64,000 bases of DNA from Pseudomonadota bacterium (GTDB lineage Bacteria; Myxococcota_A; UBA796; SXON01): positions 251,206-315,205 of the forward strand of contig JAUXQH010000095.1 of NCBI GenBank assembly GCA_030685065.1, read 5' to 3'. Below are positions 52,828 through 59,775 of the stretch, one piece after another; position 1 is the first letter of the stretch, and each line of letters opens with the position of its first letter. A model generated the notes under the pieces. It did not search any database. It was not told the DNA's origin and saw only the letters and a list, made by a program, of their open reading frames with translations. Position numbers and translations under genes: made by a program.

Positions 52828-53046
52828 GCGAGAATCCTCCCAAGTAGCAGCCGTCACGCAGCGACCTGACCCCGGCAGACCTGCGAGGGACTATGTAGGT
52901 CCGTCTTGCAGAAGATCCGATTCTCCAATGGCAAACAGGCAGCGCGTGTCCACCCGCGCACCCGGCATTCAGAGGAGTGTTCGCTGGCCAGAGCCCACCA
53001 AAGTGCAAGTGAGAGGCCGAATTGCTTCGCGTAAGGGGTGACCTAG

Positions 53047-53469
53047 CTAACACCACGCCTGACCAAAGACGTAGTACCCGGGGCATTCGTCGTCTTCGGG
53101 CCAATTCACCGAGATCCAGCCGATCTCTCCGTCGCCATTGGAGGCGAACCACAGCCTCGTAAACAATAGGCCCTCGTCGCACGAGACGATCGGGGGGCAG
53201 TCATCCTCCTCTCGCTCGGACCACCGCGCGGCTGTACCCCCGCCACTGGCGGCGAAGCGGTGGCCGTCACAGGTCAGCGCCTTGGCCTCGTCGAAAGTAG
53301 GACAGGGCCCGCCCAACTCCAGCTCACAAAATGACTCGATGTCCGTAGGGCACTCAAGGGCGAGGGTATCGCCTGTGTCGCCTGATTGTTTCCTATCATC
53401 GGACACGCAGGCCCACGAGCTAAGGAGCAGCCCTGCGAATCCGTACAAACACGAGCGAAAAGTGACCAT
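53047..53469 (-). CDS. Cysteine-rich lipoprotein in the AT-richer patch
   Basis: 140 residues. Signal MVTFRSCLYGFAGLLLSSWAC has a lipid Cys at 21 and a basic n-region, unlike the short signals elsewhere. The mature part begins VSDDRKQSGDTGDT and contains at least eight cysteines (CPTDIESFCELELGGPCPTF; CPPIVSC; CPGYYVFGQAWC), so a disulphide-rich fold is likely. No family recognised. It lies between the metalloprotease and two orphan genes on the same strand. Confidence 0.7.
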   Translation of the reverse strand: MVTFRSCLYGFAGLLLSSWACVSDDRKQSGDTGDTLALECPTDIESFCELELGGPCPTFDEAKALTCDGHRFAASGGGTAARWSEREEDDCPPIVSCDEGLLFTRLWFASNGDGEIGWISVNWPEDDECPGYYVFGQAWC

Positions 53470-53488
53470 CCTGAACTCCGCTGCCCTG

Positions 53489-53914
53489 CTATGATAAAGG
53501 AAGGTGGACCTTCCACGACGAGGAACCAAAATCGTAGAAGTCTTCCACAGAGACGGGATAGCTCGACTCGCGGGAAACTTCCAAATAGTATGGAAAGGCG
53601 TACTTCTCCTCGCTGTCCATGAAATTGAAGTGCACGCGGACAAGATATGGGTAACCGAAAACCCCCATAGACCACATGGCATCACGCAGAAGTTGGAGTT
53701 GCGTCACGGCGACTGTCGTGCCAACATCGAGGTACACGAGGAACTGCTGATAGCGGTACACCTCCTCCATGTGCCTCTTATGGATGGCCAATGTAAAAAA
53801 CATCGCGTGCCGAGGACCCTCCATCTCCGTCCGAATGCTCTTAACGTAGCCAACGGTCTCCCAGAGGGTGTTGGCCCAGTAGTCAGGCTCGGTCAAGTAT
53901 CCAGTTTCAGGCAT
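53489..53914 (-). CDS. Orphan protein, 141 residues
   Basis: No signal peptide, no family recognised. The sequence has a normal composition (WANTLWETVGYVKSIRTEME, HKRHMEEVYRYQQFLVYLDV, LVRVHFNFMDSEEKYAFPYY) and ends near SWKVHLPLS. It is unusually rich in Tyr, Phe and Trp and its bases are closer to 50% GC than neighbours. The stop lies 19 bases before the next start. Probably acquired. Confidence 0.6.
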   Translation of the reverse strand: MPETGYLTEPDYWANTLWETVGYVKSIRTEMEGPRHAMFFTLAIHKRHMEEVYRYQQFLVYLDVGTTVAVTQLQLLRDAMWSMGVFGYPYLVRVHFNFMDSEEKYAFPYYLEVSRESSYPVSVEDFYDFGSSSWKVHLPLS

Positions 53915-53984
53915 CCTGCCCCCCGTGACGGCCCAAGCCGTTGATTTCTTCTGGCTTCATGACGCCAAAAGCGAACTAACACAT

Positions 53985-54011
53985 CTGACGGCCCCCTTCG
54001 CACTCCGTCAG
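53985..54011. other. 7-bp hairpin between orphan genes
   Basis: CTGACGG and CCGTCAG with a 13-base loop lie about 100 bases after the stop at 54112 on the minus strand. There is no adjacent U-tract. It may be a weak terminator. Confidence 0.3.
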
Positions 54012-54111
54012 CGCGGACGGAGATGGACGCTCCGCGCTCAGAGTCGGACGAAGCGATGCCGTGCCCTTGCCCTCCGAGAGTCCCTGCGAGGAGCCACCGT
54101 TGGACTCACAT

Positions 54112-54639
54112 CTACTTCAACATGCGTCCGTTCAGACTCATGGCATTAGACTCCACACCGTCCACGGTGCGGAGAATCCTCGGCTGAGTCATGACGCCCG
54201 AGTGGTTTGCGACCACGTAGAGATCCCCCACCACGCCGCCGGCAGAACCCTCGTTCACCATTCGCCAGAACAGGAGCGAGCCCATCGGCTGGCCGGGCTT
54301 GAGGCGTCCCGCGAACAGTTTGGGGGACGTCCCGTTCGAGGCATCCATGTTGAGGGCAGTGGCCGCACCGAACTCTAGGCCGAACAGGTAGGCGTCGGCA
54401 GCCGTAGTGTCCATGACTTCATCGAGCGGCTTGAAGTAGATCGGCGAAGTGGCCACTCCCAGGGTGAAATTAGTACCCGAGTCCTGGCTTGCTCGCCGGA
54501 AGAAAAAGCTGAGGCTGTCCACTCCGCCAGGAATGACGAGCGCCCCTTCGGCGCGAGTGATTTCGACTCCGCTAGTGGCCAAATGCCACTTGCGTGTATG
54601 TTCCCACTGAAACGCGCCGGTTCCGATCCATGAAGACAT
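54112..54639 (-). CDS. Orphan protein, 175 residues
   Basis: No signal peptide or known family. Begins MSSWIGTGAFQWEHTRKWHL and has beta-rich stretches (GVDSLSFFFRRASQDSGTNF, LYVVANHSGVMTQP). The composition matches a structured protein, and base composition is lower in GC than the window average. On the same strand as the 141-residue gene, 197 bases upstream of it. With that gene it may form a small accessory unit; partner proteins are not visible. Confidence 0.6.
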   Translation of the reverse strand: MSSWIGTGAFQWEHTRKWHLATSGVEITRAEGALVIPGGVDSLSFFFRRASQDSGTNFTLGVATSPIYFKPLDEVMDTTAADAYLFGLEFGAATALNMDASNGTSPKLFAGRLKPGQPMGSLLFWRMVNEGSAGGVVGDLYVVANHSGVMTQPRILRTVDGVESNAMSLNGRMLK

Positions 54640-55011
54640 GTCTTTTATGCTCCCTCACGCAGGCTAAACGATGCGCGTTGTGGAAGCCATGGCACTCAGA
54701 TAGCGTGTACGCCATGTTACAAAAACGACCCTCTCATTATCAGCCCGACGCCCGGCCCAGGCCGGATGTGCGTGATCAGCGGATGGCCGAGCTCGAGAAC
54801 GTGGGTGAACCCCCACCGTTCCTCCCGGTAGAGGCCGCTGGCGTCCGGGCCGGGGCGGAGAGACGGCGAGGTCGTCCGGCACTCGTCCTACTCGCTTGTC
54901 AGCGAGCGCACCGCACAGGGAGATCGAGTAGCAGACCGACTGACAGCGCCCGTCCCGAGCGTCACCACGGGCGGTTGAGCAGAGAGCGACGCTTCTCCAC
55001 CTGCCTGGGGG
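54640..55011. other. Non-coding or decayed stretch
   Basis: No frame here gives a convincing protein. GC rises again from left to right, as at the edge of an insertion. It separates the orphan gene from the RCC1 remnant. Confidence 0.4.
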
Positions 55012-55566
55012 TCAGCTACGTGCAGCTCCGCCCTCGTCCCGGGGAGCGTCTGCGAGACTGTCATGCAGGCCGCGATCAAGAATGGCGACCTGGCGCTCCT
55101 CCGAGAGGCGGCGGGATGAGGTCGGTTCCGTCCGAGCCCAACAGTAGAGCGTGCCGTCCGACCGGGCACCGCACGTTTGGGTGAGGCCTGGCGCCAAGCC
55201 GATCCACTCCCCTGGCGGAACGGCGGTCTCGCCCGCGTCGCCCCCCCCCCCGGCACACCCCCTCCCCGTCCATCTTGACCGCGCAGGTGGGTTCAGCCCG
55301 GCGCTGACGGTGAGCCAGGGCCCAGGGCCCCACACATCCCCGACGGAGGCGTCCGAGTCCGCTGATTCGCCAGCGGGAAGCTCCGCCCGACGACGTAGCA
55401 GAAAACCGCCTTGGCCCGCGCCAGGGGCGCGCAAGGCGGCCGGGCGCCCCGACCGGCCGGTCCCGCCCGTGCTCCAGCCCCTGGAGCGCGCGCGGACCGA
55501 GCGCGAACGCGCGAGCCTGGAGCCGACCCGACGGCGGCGCCGCGCCGCCGGGGCGCCCGCACTCAC
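55012..55566 (-). pseudogene. RCC1-repeat pseudogene with compensating frameshifts
   Basis: One frame is open throughout, with RCC1-like pieces WLTVSAGLN (near 55300) and EWIGLAPGLTQTCGARSDGTLYCW (near 55170), the second given here only in part. Between them the RCC1 blade TCAVKMDGEGVC lies in another frame. A missing C near 55295 moves out of frame and the 11-base C run at 55241-55251 moves back, leaving about 13 scrambled residues. The N-terminal part is Arg/Gly-rich without RCC1 motifs, so it is decayed. It is on the same strand as the remnant at 51414. Confidence 0.55.
55241..55251. repeat. 11-base poly-C/poly-G tract
   Basis: Eleven C on the plus strand (G on the coding strand) lie inside the RCC1 remnant. 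Loss of one base would put the TCAVKMDGEGVC blade in frame with the next blade. It could be a slippage site or a sequencing error. Confidence 0.7.
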
Positions 55567-55578
55567 CTCACCGCACCC

Positions 55579-57048
55579 TCACGGCACCCAATTCTCCACC
55601 CACTCCCACGTCGCGTGGATGGGTGGCAACAGCGCCACGCCCATACCCGCCCAGATCTTCCACTCCCGCCCGAGCGCCCGTGACGTGCGCCGGGCCTCGA
55701 GGATGCCCGACCAGAACAGGGCCAGGCACACGATCTCCAACGCGCCGCCGAACAACGGCACGAAGGGCGCGATGGGGGACGTGGGCGGCAGGAAGAGCTG
55801 CCGGATCATCCCCGTGCCGAGCGCGAGGACGCCAGCGCCCAGCAACCATCGGCCTTCCGGGACCGCGCGTTCCGGCTGGGGATGCAGGAGGCCCGCGCCC
55901 CGCCAGTGACGGAGCAGGAGCGCCCACACCGCCACGCCGGCCGCGCCGACGGTCACCGCGGCGAGCAGCGGGCCCTCCTCGAAGCGCGCGCGGGACAGCA
56001 GCCGGCCGTCGGCCAACGGCTGGAGCCCCACCATCACCAGCGGACGGACATCCTCCGGGGCGAGCACGCGGGGGGTCACGCTCACGAGCACCGCGCCGAT
56101 CGCCGTTCCGGTGGCCGCGGTGAGGATGAGGGCGGCGACCCGCTTGAGCAGGGCCTCCTCGGGGGTGAAGGGTGACACGGGACCCGGAGGTCCGGCGGGA
56201 ACCAGCTCGGCGCCCAGCCGTGACCGCGCCGCCTGGAGCGCGCGCAAGAGCTCGGTCGCGTCGGTATAGCGACGGTCGATCGGGGCGAGCGCGCGGCGGA
56301 CGATTGGATCGAGCGCCGGACCCACGGAGTCGAGCGCGCCGACGGGGAGGGCGCCGGTGACACATTGGTAGAGCACGGCGCCGACGGCGTACAGATCCAT
56401 GCGCGGATCGGGGGGAGCGCCCGCCAACGCCTCCGGCGAGAGGTACGCGGGGGTGCCGATCAGCGCGCCGGTCCGGGTGGTGCCGGGGGTGTCGAGCAGG
56501 CGCGCGATGCCGAAGTCGGCCACCTTCACCTGGCCCGCGTCGTCGAGCAGGATGTTCTCGGGCTTCACGTCCCGGTGCACGACCCCGTTCGTGTGGGCGA
56601 AGGCGAGCGCCTCGCACACCCCGATGCCGATGTCGATCGCCCGCGCGGGCGAGAGCGGGAGGACCGCGGCGAGCGCGAGGCCGGACACGTACTCCATCAC
56701 GATGTACGGGAGGCCCTCGTCCTCCCCCACGTCGTACACCGCCACGATGCGGGGGTGTTGGAGGCGCGCCATCAGCCGCGCTTCCTGGACGAAGCGGGCC
56801 ACGAAGGCCGGGCGCTCGGCGAGCGCGTCGGAGAGGTACTTCACGGCGACCACGCGATCGAGCCCCCGGTGCCGGGCCCGCCACACGGTCCCCATCCCGC
56901 CGCGGCCGATCTCCTCCAACAGATCGAAGGGGGTCGACGCGCCCGCGCCGCTTCCCGCCGGCCCGGTCAGCAGGCACCGCGCGCACACGCCGCTCGGGCC
57001 GAACGGAGCGCCGCAGCGCGGACAATCCGCGGCGTAGGTGGGGTTCAC
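55579..57048 (-). CDS. Zinc-ribbon Ser/Thr protein kinase with membrane domain
   Basis: 489 residues. N-terminal zinc ribbon CPRCG...CARC (9-25). Hanks-type kinase domain about 40-300: GRGGMGTVW, Lys70 in VAVKYL, HRDVKPEN with Asp160, DFG at 178-180, and the APE region as SPEAL. The C-terminal part from about 310 has four hydrophobic helices (RVAALILTAATGTAIGAVLV; LAAVTVGAAGVAVWALLL; WLLGAGVLALGTGMI; PFVPLFGGALEIVCLALFW), making it a membrane sensor kinase. The start is GTG, overlapping the stop of the ECF sigma gene by four bases (GTGA), so the two are coupled. Confidence 0.93.
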   Translation of the reverse strand: MNPTYAADCPRCGAPFGPSGVCARCLLTGPAGSGAGASTPFDLLEEIGRGGMGTVWRARHRGLDRVVAVKYLSDALAERPAFVARFVQEARLMARLQHPRIVAVYDVGEDEGLPYIVMEYVSGLALAAVLPLSPARAIDIGIGVCEALAFAHTNGVVHRDVKPENILLDDAGQVKVADFGIARLLDTPGTTRTGALIGTPAYLSPEALAGAPPDPRMDLYAVGAVLYQCVTGALPVGALDSVGPALDPIVRRALAPIDRRYTDATELLRALQAARSRLGAELVPAGPPGPVSPFTPEEALLKRVAALILTAATGTAIGAVLVSVTPRVLAPEDVRPLVMVGLQPLADGRLLSRARFEEGPLLAAVTVGAAGVAVWALLLRHWRGAGLLHPQPERAVPEGRWLLGAGVLALGTGMIRQLFLPPTSPIAPFVPLFGGALEIVCLALFWSGILEARRTSRALGREWKIWAGMGVALLPPIHATWEWVENWVP

Positions 57049-57761
57049 GCGCGTCCGAGGAAGGCGAGCAGGTCGGCCATCTCGCGCTCGGCGTCTTCGG
57101 GCCGGGACACGGTCTGGCGGACCTCCTCCACCACCAGGGCGCGGTACCGCACGCGCGCGCGGTGGAGGAAGGCCTTGAGCTGCGGGATGGACATGCCCGA
57201 CTCCGCCGCGGCCTCGCGGTAGGCGGGGGCCACGCCGGGCCCGAAGAAGCGCAGCAGGACATCGAACGAGCCAGCGCGGGCCTCGTCACGATGCTCCTCC
57301 CCGAGCCGCGCGAGCGCCCGCTCCATCAGCTGGGCGGCCCAGAGGTGGGTGTAGGCGTCCTCCGGCGAGGCGACGGCGGCCGCCAGTGCCCGCTCCCCGA
57401 CCTCGGTGTCGAGCGGGACGTGCCGCGCACCGCCCCCGCGCTTCTTCGCGGTCTGGGCGGCGTGGCGGTTCACGAGGTGGTGGTCGAGGCAGGCCTTGAG
57501 CCAGCCGCGGAGCCGCCCGAGCCCCGGATCGAGGGTGCCCGGAAACTGGCGCTCCAACAGGTCCGCGAACAGGTCCTGCACCACCTCCTGGGCATCCTCC
57601 TCGTTCAACCCCTTGCGACGCGCGTAGACGTAGAGGGGAGTCCAGTACGCCGCGAGCAGCTCGTCCAGGGCCGCCCGCCGCGCCGTCGCGTCCCCCCGCG
57701 CCTCCGCGATGAGGGTCCATCGCGTAACGGGAAAGGCCGCGCTCGAACCGGGGGAGGACAT
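57045..57761 (-). CDS. ECF sigma factor coupled to a Ser/Thr kinase
   Basis: 238 residues. Sigma-2 (about 8-90): FPVTRWTLIAEA, then AYWTPLYVYARRKGLNEEDAQEVVQDLFADLL. Sigma-4 (about 165-225): ESGMSIPQLKAFLHRARVRY. The EEVRQTV plus acidic C-tail is typical of the ECF group linked to Ser/Thr kinases in Planctomycetes and Myxococcota. Related kinase-controlled sigma factors (EcfP with PknT in Vibrio) are activated by phosphorylation of a sigma-2 Thr; here that helix reads EVVQ where relatives often have a Thr. TACGCT lies seven bases before the ATG. Confidence 0.9.
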   Translation of the reverse strand: MSSPGSSAAFPVTRWTLIAEARGDATARRAALDELLAAYWTPLYVYARRKGLNEEDAQEVVQDLFADLLERQFPGTLDPGLGRLRGWLKACLDHHLVNRHAAQTAKKRGGGARHVPLDTEVGERALAAAVASPEDAYTHLWAAQLMERALARLGEEHRDEARAGSFDVLLRFFGPGVAPAYREAAAESGMSIPQLKAFLHRARVRYRALVVEEVRQTVSRPEDAEREMADLLAFLGRA

Positions 57762-57768
57762 GGGCGGG

Positions 57769-57774
57769 AGCGTA
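57769..57774 (-). promoter_or_regulatory. -10-like TACGCT box before the ECF gene
   Basis: TACGCT, seven bases, then the ATG of the ECF gene. No SD is visible. Confidence 0.45.
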
Positions 57775-57826
57775 CTTGCCGGGGCGGAGGGGGTCAACGC
57801 GCGGAGCGCGTGCCCGACCACCCGGA

Positions 57827-57832
57827 TACGCC
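57827..57832 (+). promoter_or_regulatory. -10-like TACGCC box, leaderless geometry
   Basis: TACGCC, six bases, then the ATG at 57839. It lies back to back with the ECF promoter box in a 77-base gap. Confidence 0.35.
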
Positions 57833-57838
57833 GCCTCC

Positions 57839-58807
57839 ATGGACATCGACGGCATCTGCGCGATCCTCGGTGACGAGGCGGCCGCGCTGCTCGGCGGGAT
57901 CGGTGGCGTCCGGCCGCGCGCTCGCCTCCTCCCCGGCCCCGACTACGTCGACCGCGTGTGGGGTGGCGGCGACCGCTCCCCCGCGTGGCGCCGCAACTTC
58001 CAGGCCCTGTTCGACGCGGGGCGGCTCGCGGGCACCGGGTACCTCTCCCTGCTCGACATGGTCGGCCCCATCGATGATCCCTGCCGCTTCGCGGAGCTCG
58101 CGGTCGACGGCGGATGCAGCGGCCTGGTGCTCGATGCGCGGCACCTCGACGCGGTGGCGCCGCGCTTCGCCCACCGCGTGCCGCTCGTGGTCGGCCTCCC
58201 GGTCGACGCGGACGCCGCCACCCTCCGCCGGGTGCGCGATCTGGGCGTGGTGGGCGTCGAGGTCGCCGTCTCCCCGGATCTCGGCGGCACGGACCTCGAC
58301 GGCACCGGCCTCGACGCGACCACGCTCGTGGCCCTCGCCTCCGCCGAGGGGCTGCCCGCGTTCTTGTCTCCGCACGTGGCCGCCGCCGAGCCGGGGGTGA
58401 CCGGCGCCCTCGCGGGCTACGGCGCGGCGATGGTCAGCGTGGACCTCGCGGGTCCGCCCGCCTTTCGCCCGCGCCCGAGCAAGGCGCTCGGATCGCTCGA
58501 CGCGGGCAGCGCCGACGTACGCGGGCCCGACGGGGGCTCGATCATCGCCGAGAGCGTCGGCCCCGCGCTCACGACGCTCCGCGCCGGCTTCGGCCGCGCC
58601 GGCCGGGCGGTCACGCTCGGGACGGTGCCGTGGGGCGGCGATCCGCTCCGCCGCGCGCTCCGGGGCGCCGTGCTCCAGAAGCGCGCGGGCGGCTTCGGCC
58701 TCGTGGCGGGGCTCGCGGCCACGGCGCGCCCCTTCGACGACGCCGTGGCGCTGCTCCACGCGGTGCAGGACGTGTATGCCTGCGGGGCGATCACGCTGGC
58801 GGGCTGA
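57839..58807 (+). CDS. FbaB-like class I aldolase relative lacking active-site lysine
   Basis: 322 residues. Strong similarity to class I fructose-bisphosphate aldolase FbaB at both ends: LLPGPDYVDRVWGGGDRSP...LFDAGRLAGTGYLSLL near the start and VLQKRAGGFGLVAGLAA...LLHAVQDVYACGAIT at the end. In between, the usual DQGIEH motif is replaced by MVGPIDD (a short deletion), and the Schiff-base Lys region reads SVDLAGPPAFRPR without Lys. It is probably inactive as an aldolase. It diverges from the ECF/kinase unit. Confidence 0.82.
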   Translation: MDIDGICAILGDEAAALLGGIGGVRPRARLLPGPDYVDRVWGGGDRSPAWRRNFQALFDAGRLAGTGYLSLLDMVGPIDDPCRFAELAVDGGCSGLVLDARHLDAVAPRFAHRVPLVVGLPVDADAATLRRVRDLGVVGVEVAVSPDLGGTDLDGTGLDATTLVALASAEGLPAFLSPHVAAAEPGVTGALAGYGAAMVSVDLAGPPAFRPRPSKALGSLDAGSADVRGPDGGSIIAESVGPALTTLRAGFGRAGRAVTLGTVPWGGDPLRRALRGAVLQKRAGGFGLVAGLAATARPFDDAVALLHAVQDVYACGAITLAG

Positions 58808-58844
58808 CGGCGTACCGCCGGGGGTCACCCTCCGCGCCTCCGCC

Positions 58845-59684
58845 CTACAGCAGCTGGTACCCCTCGGACAGCCCCACCTCCCGCAAGTACGCACCGGCCG
58901 CGCGCGGGGGCCGCCAGCCGGGCCGGAGGCGCTCGATGCGGACCACCCCGCGCCCCGTCGCGAGCTCGACCCCATCGTCCAGCCGCACGATCGTGCCCGC
59001 GTCGAAGCCCTCGGGGGTCACGTCCGACACGACCCGCGCGTCCAACAGGTACACCGCGTTGTCGCCGACCTGGGCGCGCGCCCCGCCCCACGGCCCCGCG
59101 CAGCCGCGCACGCGCGCCGCGATCCGCGCGGCGGGGTGGGCCCAGAGCACGTAGGCCTCCTGCGGGCGGAACCGGCCCGCGATCAGGGGGCGCTCGAGCG
59201 GCACGGCGGGCGCGCCCGCGACAAGAGCCTCCCAGCCCTCGTCGAGGGCCTCGACCGCGCGCGTCGTGGCGTAGTCGAGGAGGGCCTCCGCGTCGGCGCC
59301 CTCGGGCACGTCCAGCGAGCGCCGTGCCCAGCTCCCCCCGCCGTCCGGCGTCACCAAGGCCACGCCCCACGCGCCGCCCTCGAGCAGCGCGCGGTTCACA
59401 TCGGGCGAGCGCGCGCCCGGCGGAGCCAGCACGCGCAGCATCGGCCCCTCCCCCCGGGTGGGGCGGGCGTCCGGATCGAGGTCGAGCACGATGTCGGCGG
59501 GAACACGTCCGATCGCGATTCCGTTCGCCCGCGCCAACCCCCGCACGGGGGCGAACCAAGGGAGGGACTCGTCCTCCTCACCGGGGTCGAGGCCGACCAC
59601 CCGAACGGCGCGCCTCTCCAGCAGATATGGCACGACGACGCGCGCGAGGCGCGTGGCCCCGAGGATCTGGACCCGCAGCCCCAT
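58845..59684 (-). CDS. Methionyl-tRNA formyltransferase-like protein without catalytic motif
   Basis: 279 residues. The N-terminal Rossmann-like segment MGLRVQILGATRLARVVVPYL and the C-terminal Fmt-like barrel (ARVRGCAGPWGGARAQVGDNAVYLLDARVV) match formyltransferases of the Fmt/ArnA type. The catalytic Asn, His and Asp motif of the family is missing: the equivalent of the HPSLLP region reads APPGARSPD. GGGGAG precedes the ATG at 59684. It may be a structural relative or bind a related cofactor; a true Fmt must exist elsewhere. Confidence 0.75.
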   Translation of the reverse strand: MGLRVQILGATRLARVVVPYLLERRAVRVVGLDPGEEDESLPWFAPVRGLARANGIAIGRVPADIVLDLDPDARPTRGEGPMLRVLAPPGARSPDVNRALLEGGAWGVALVTPDGGGSWARRSLDVPEGADAEALLDYATTRAVEALDEGWEALVAGAPAVPLERPLIAGRFRPQEAYVLWAHPAARIAARVRGCAGPWGGARAQVGDNAVYLLDARVVSDVTPEGFDAGTIVRLDDGVELATGRGVVRIERLRPGWRPPRAAGAYLREVGLSEGYQLL

Positions 59685-59775
59685 GACACTCCCCGCTTTC
59701 CCTCCTAACCTCGGCGGTGTATAGGGGCGCCCCGAATGGACTCCGGATGGGACCCCTGATGGACCACGACCGCGG

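Noticed and set aside
52828..53046. Possible gene between the metalloprotease and the Cys-rich lipoprotein
   Set aside because: Only a 128-residue basic frame (52796-53182) covers it, overlapping both neighbours. It reads as shadow; the gap probably holds promoter sequence.
54594..55184. 196-residue plus-strand frame
   Set aside because: Arg/Pro-rich without domain, opposite to the RCC1 remnant and the orphan gene. No convincing start site.
58808..58820. CGGCG/CGCCG hairpin after the FbaB-like gene
   Set aside because: Five base pairs in a GC-rich background with no U-tract is not distinguishable from chance.
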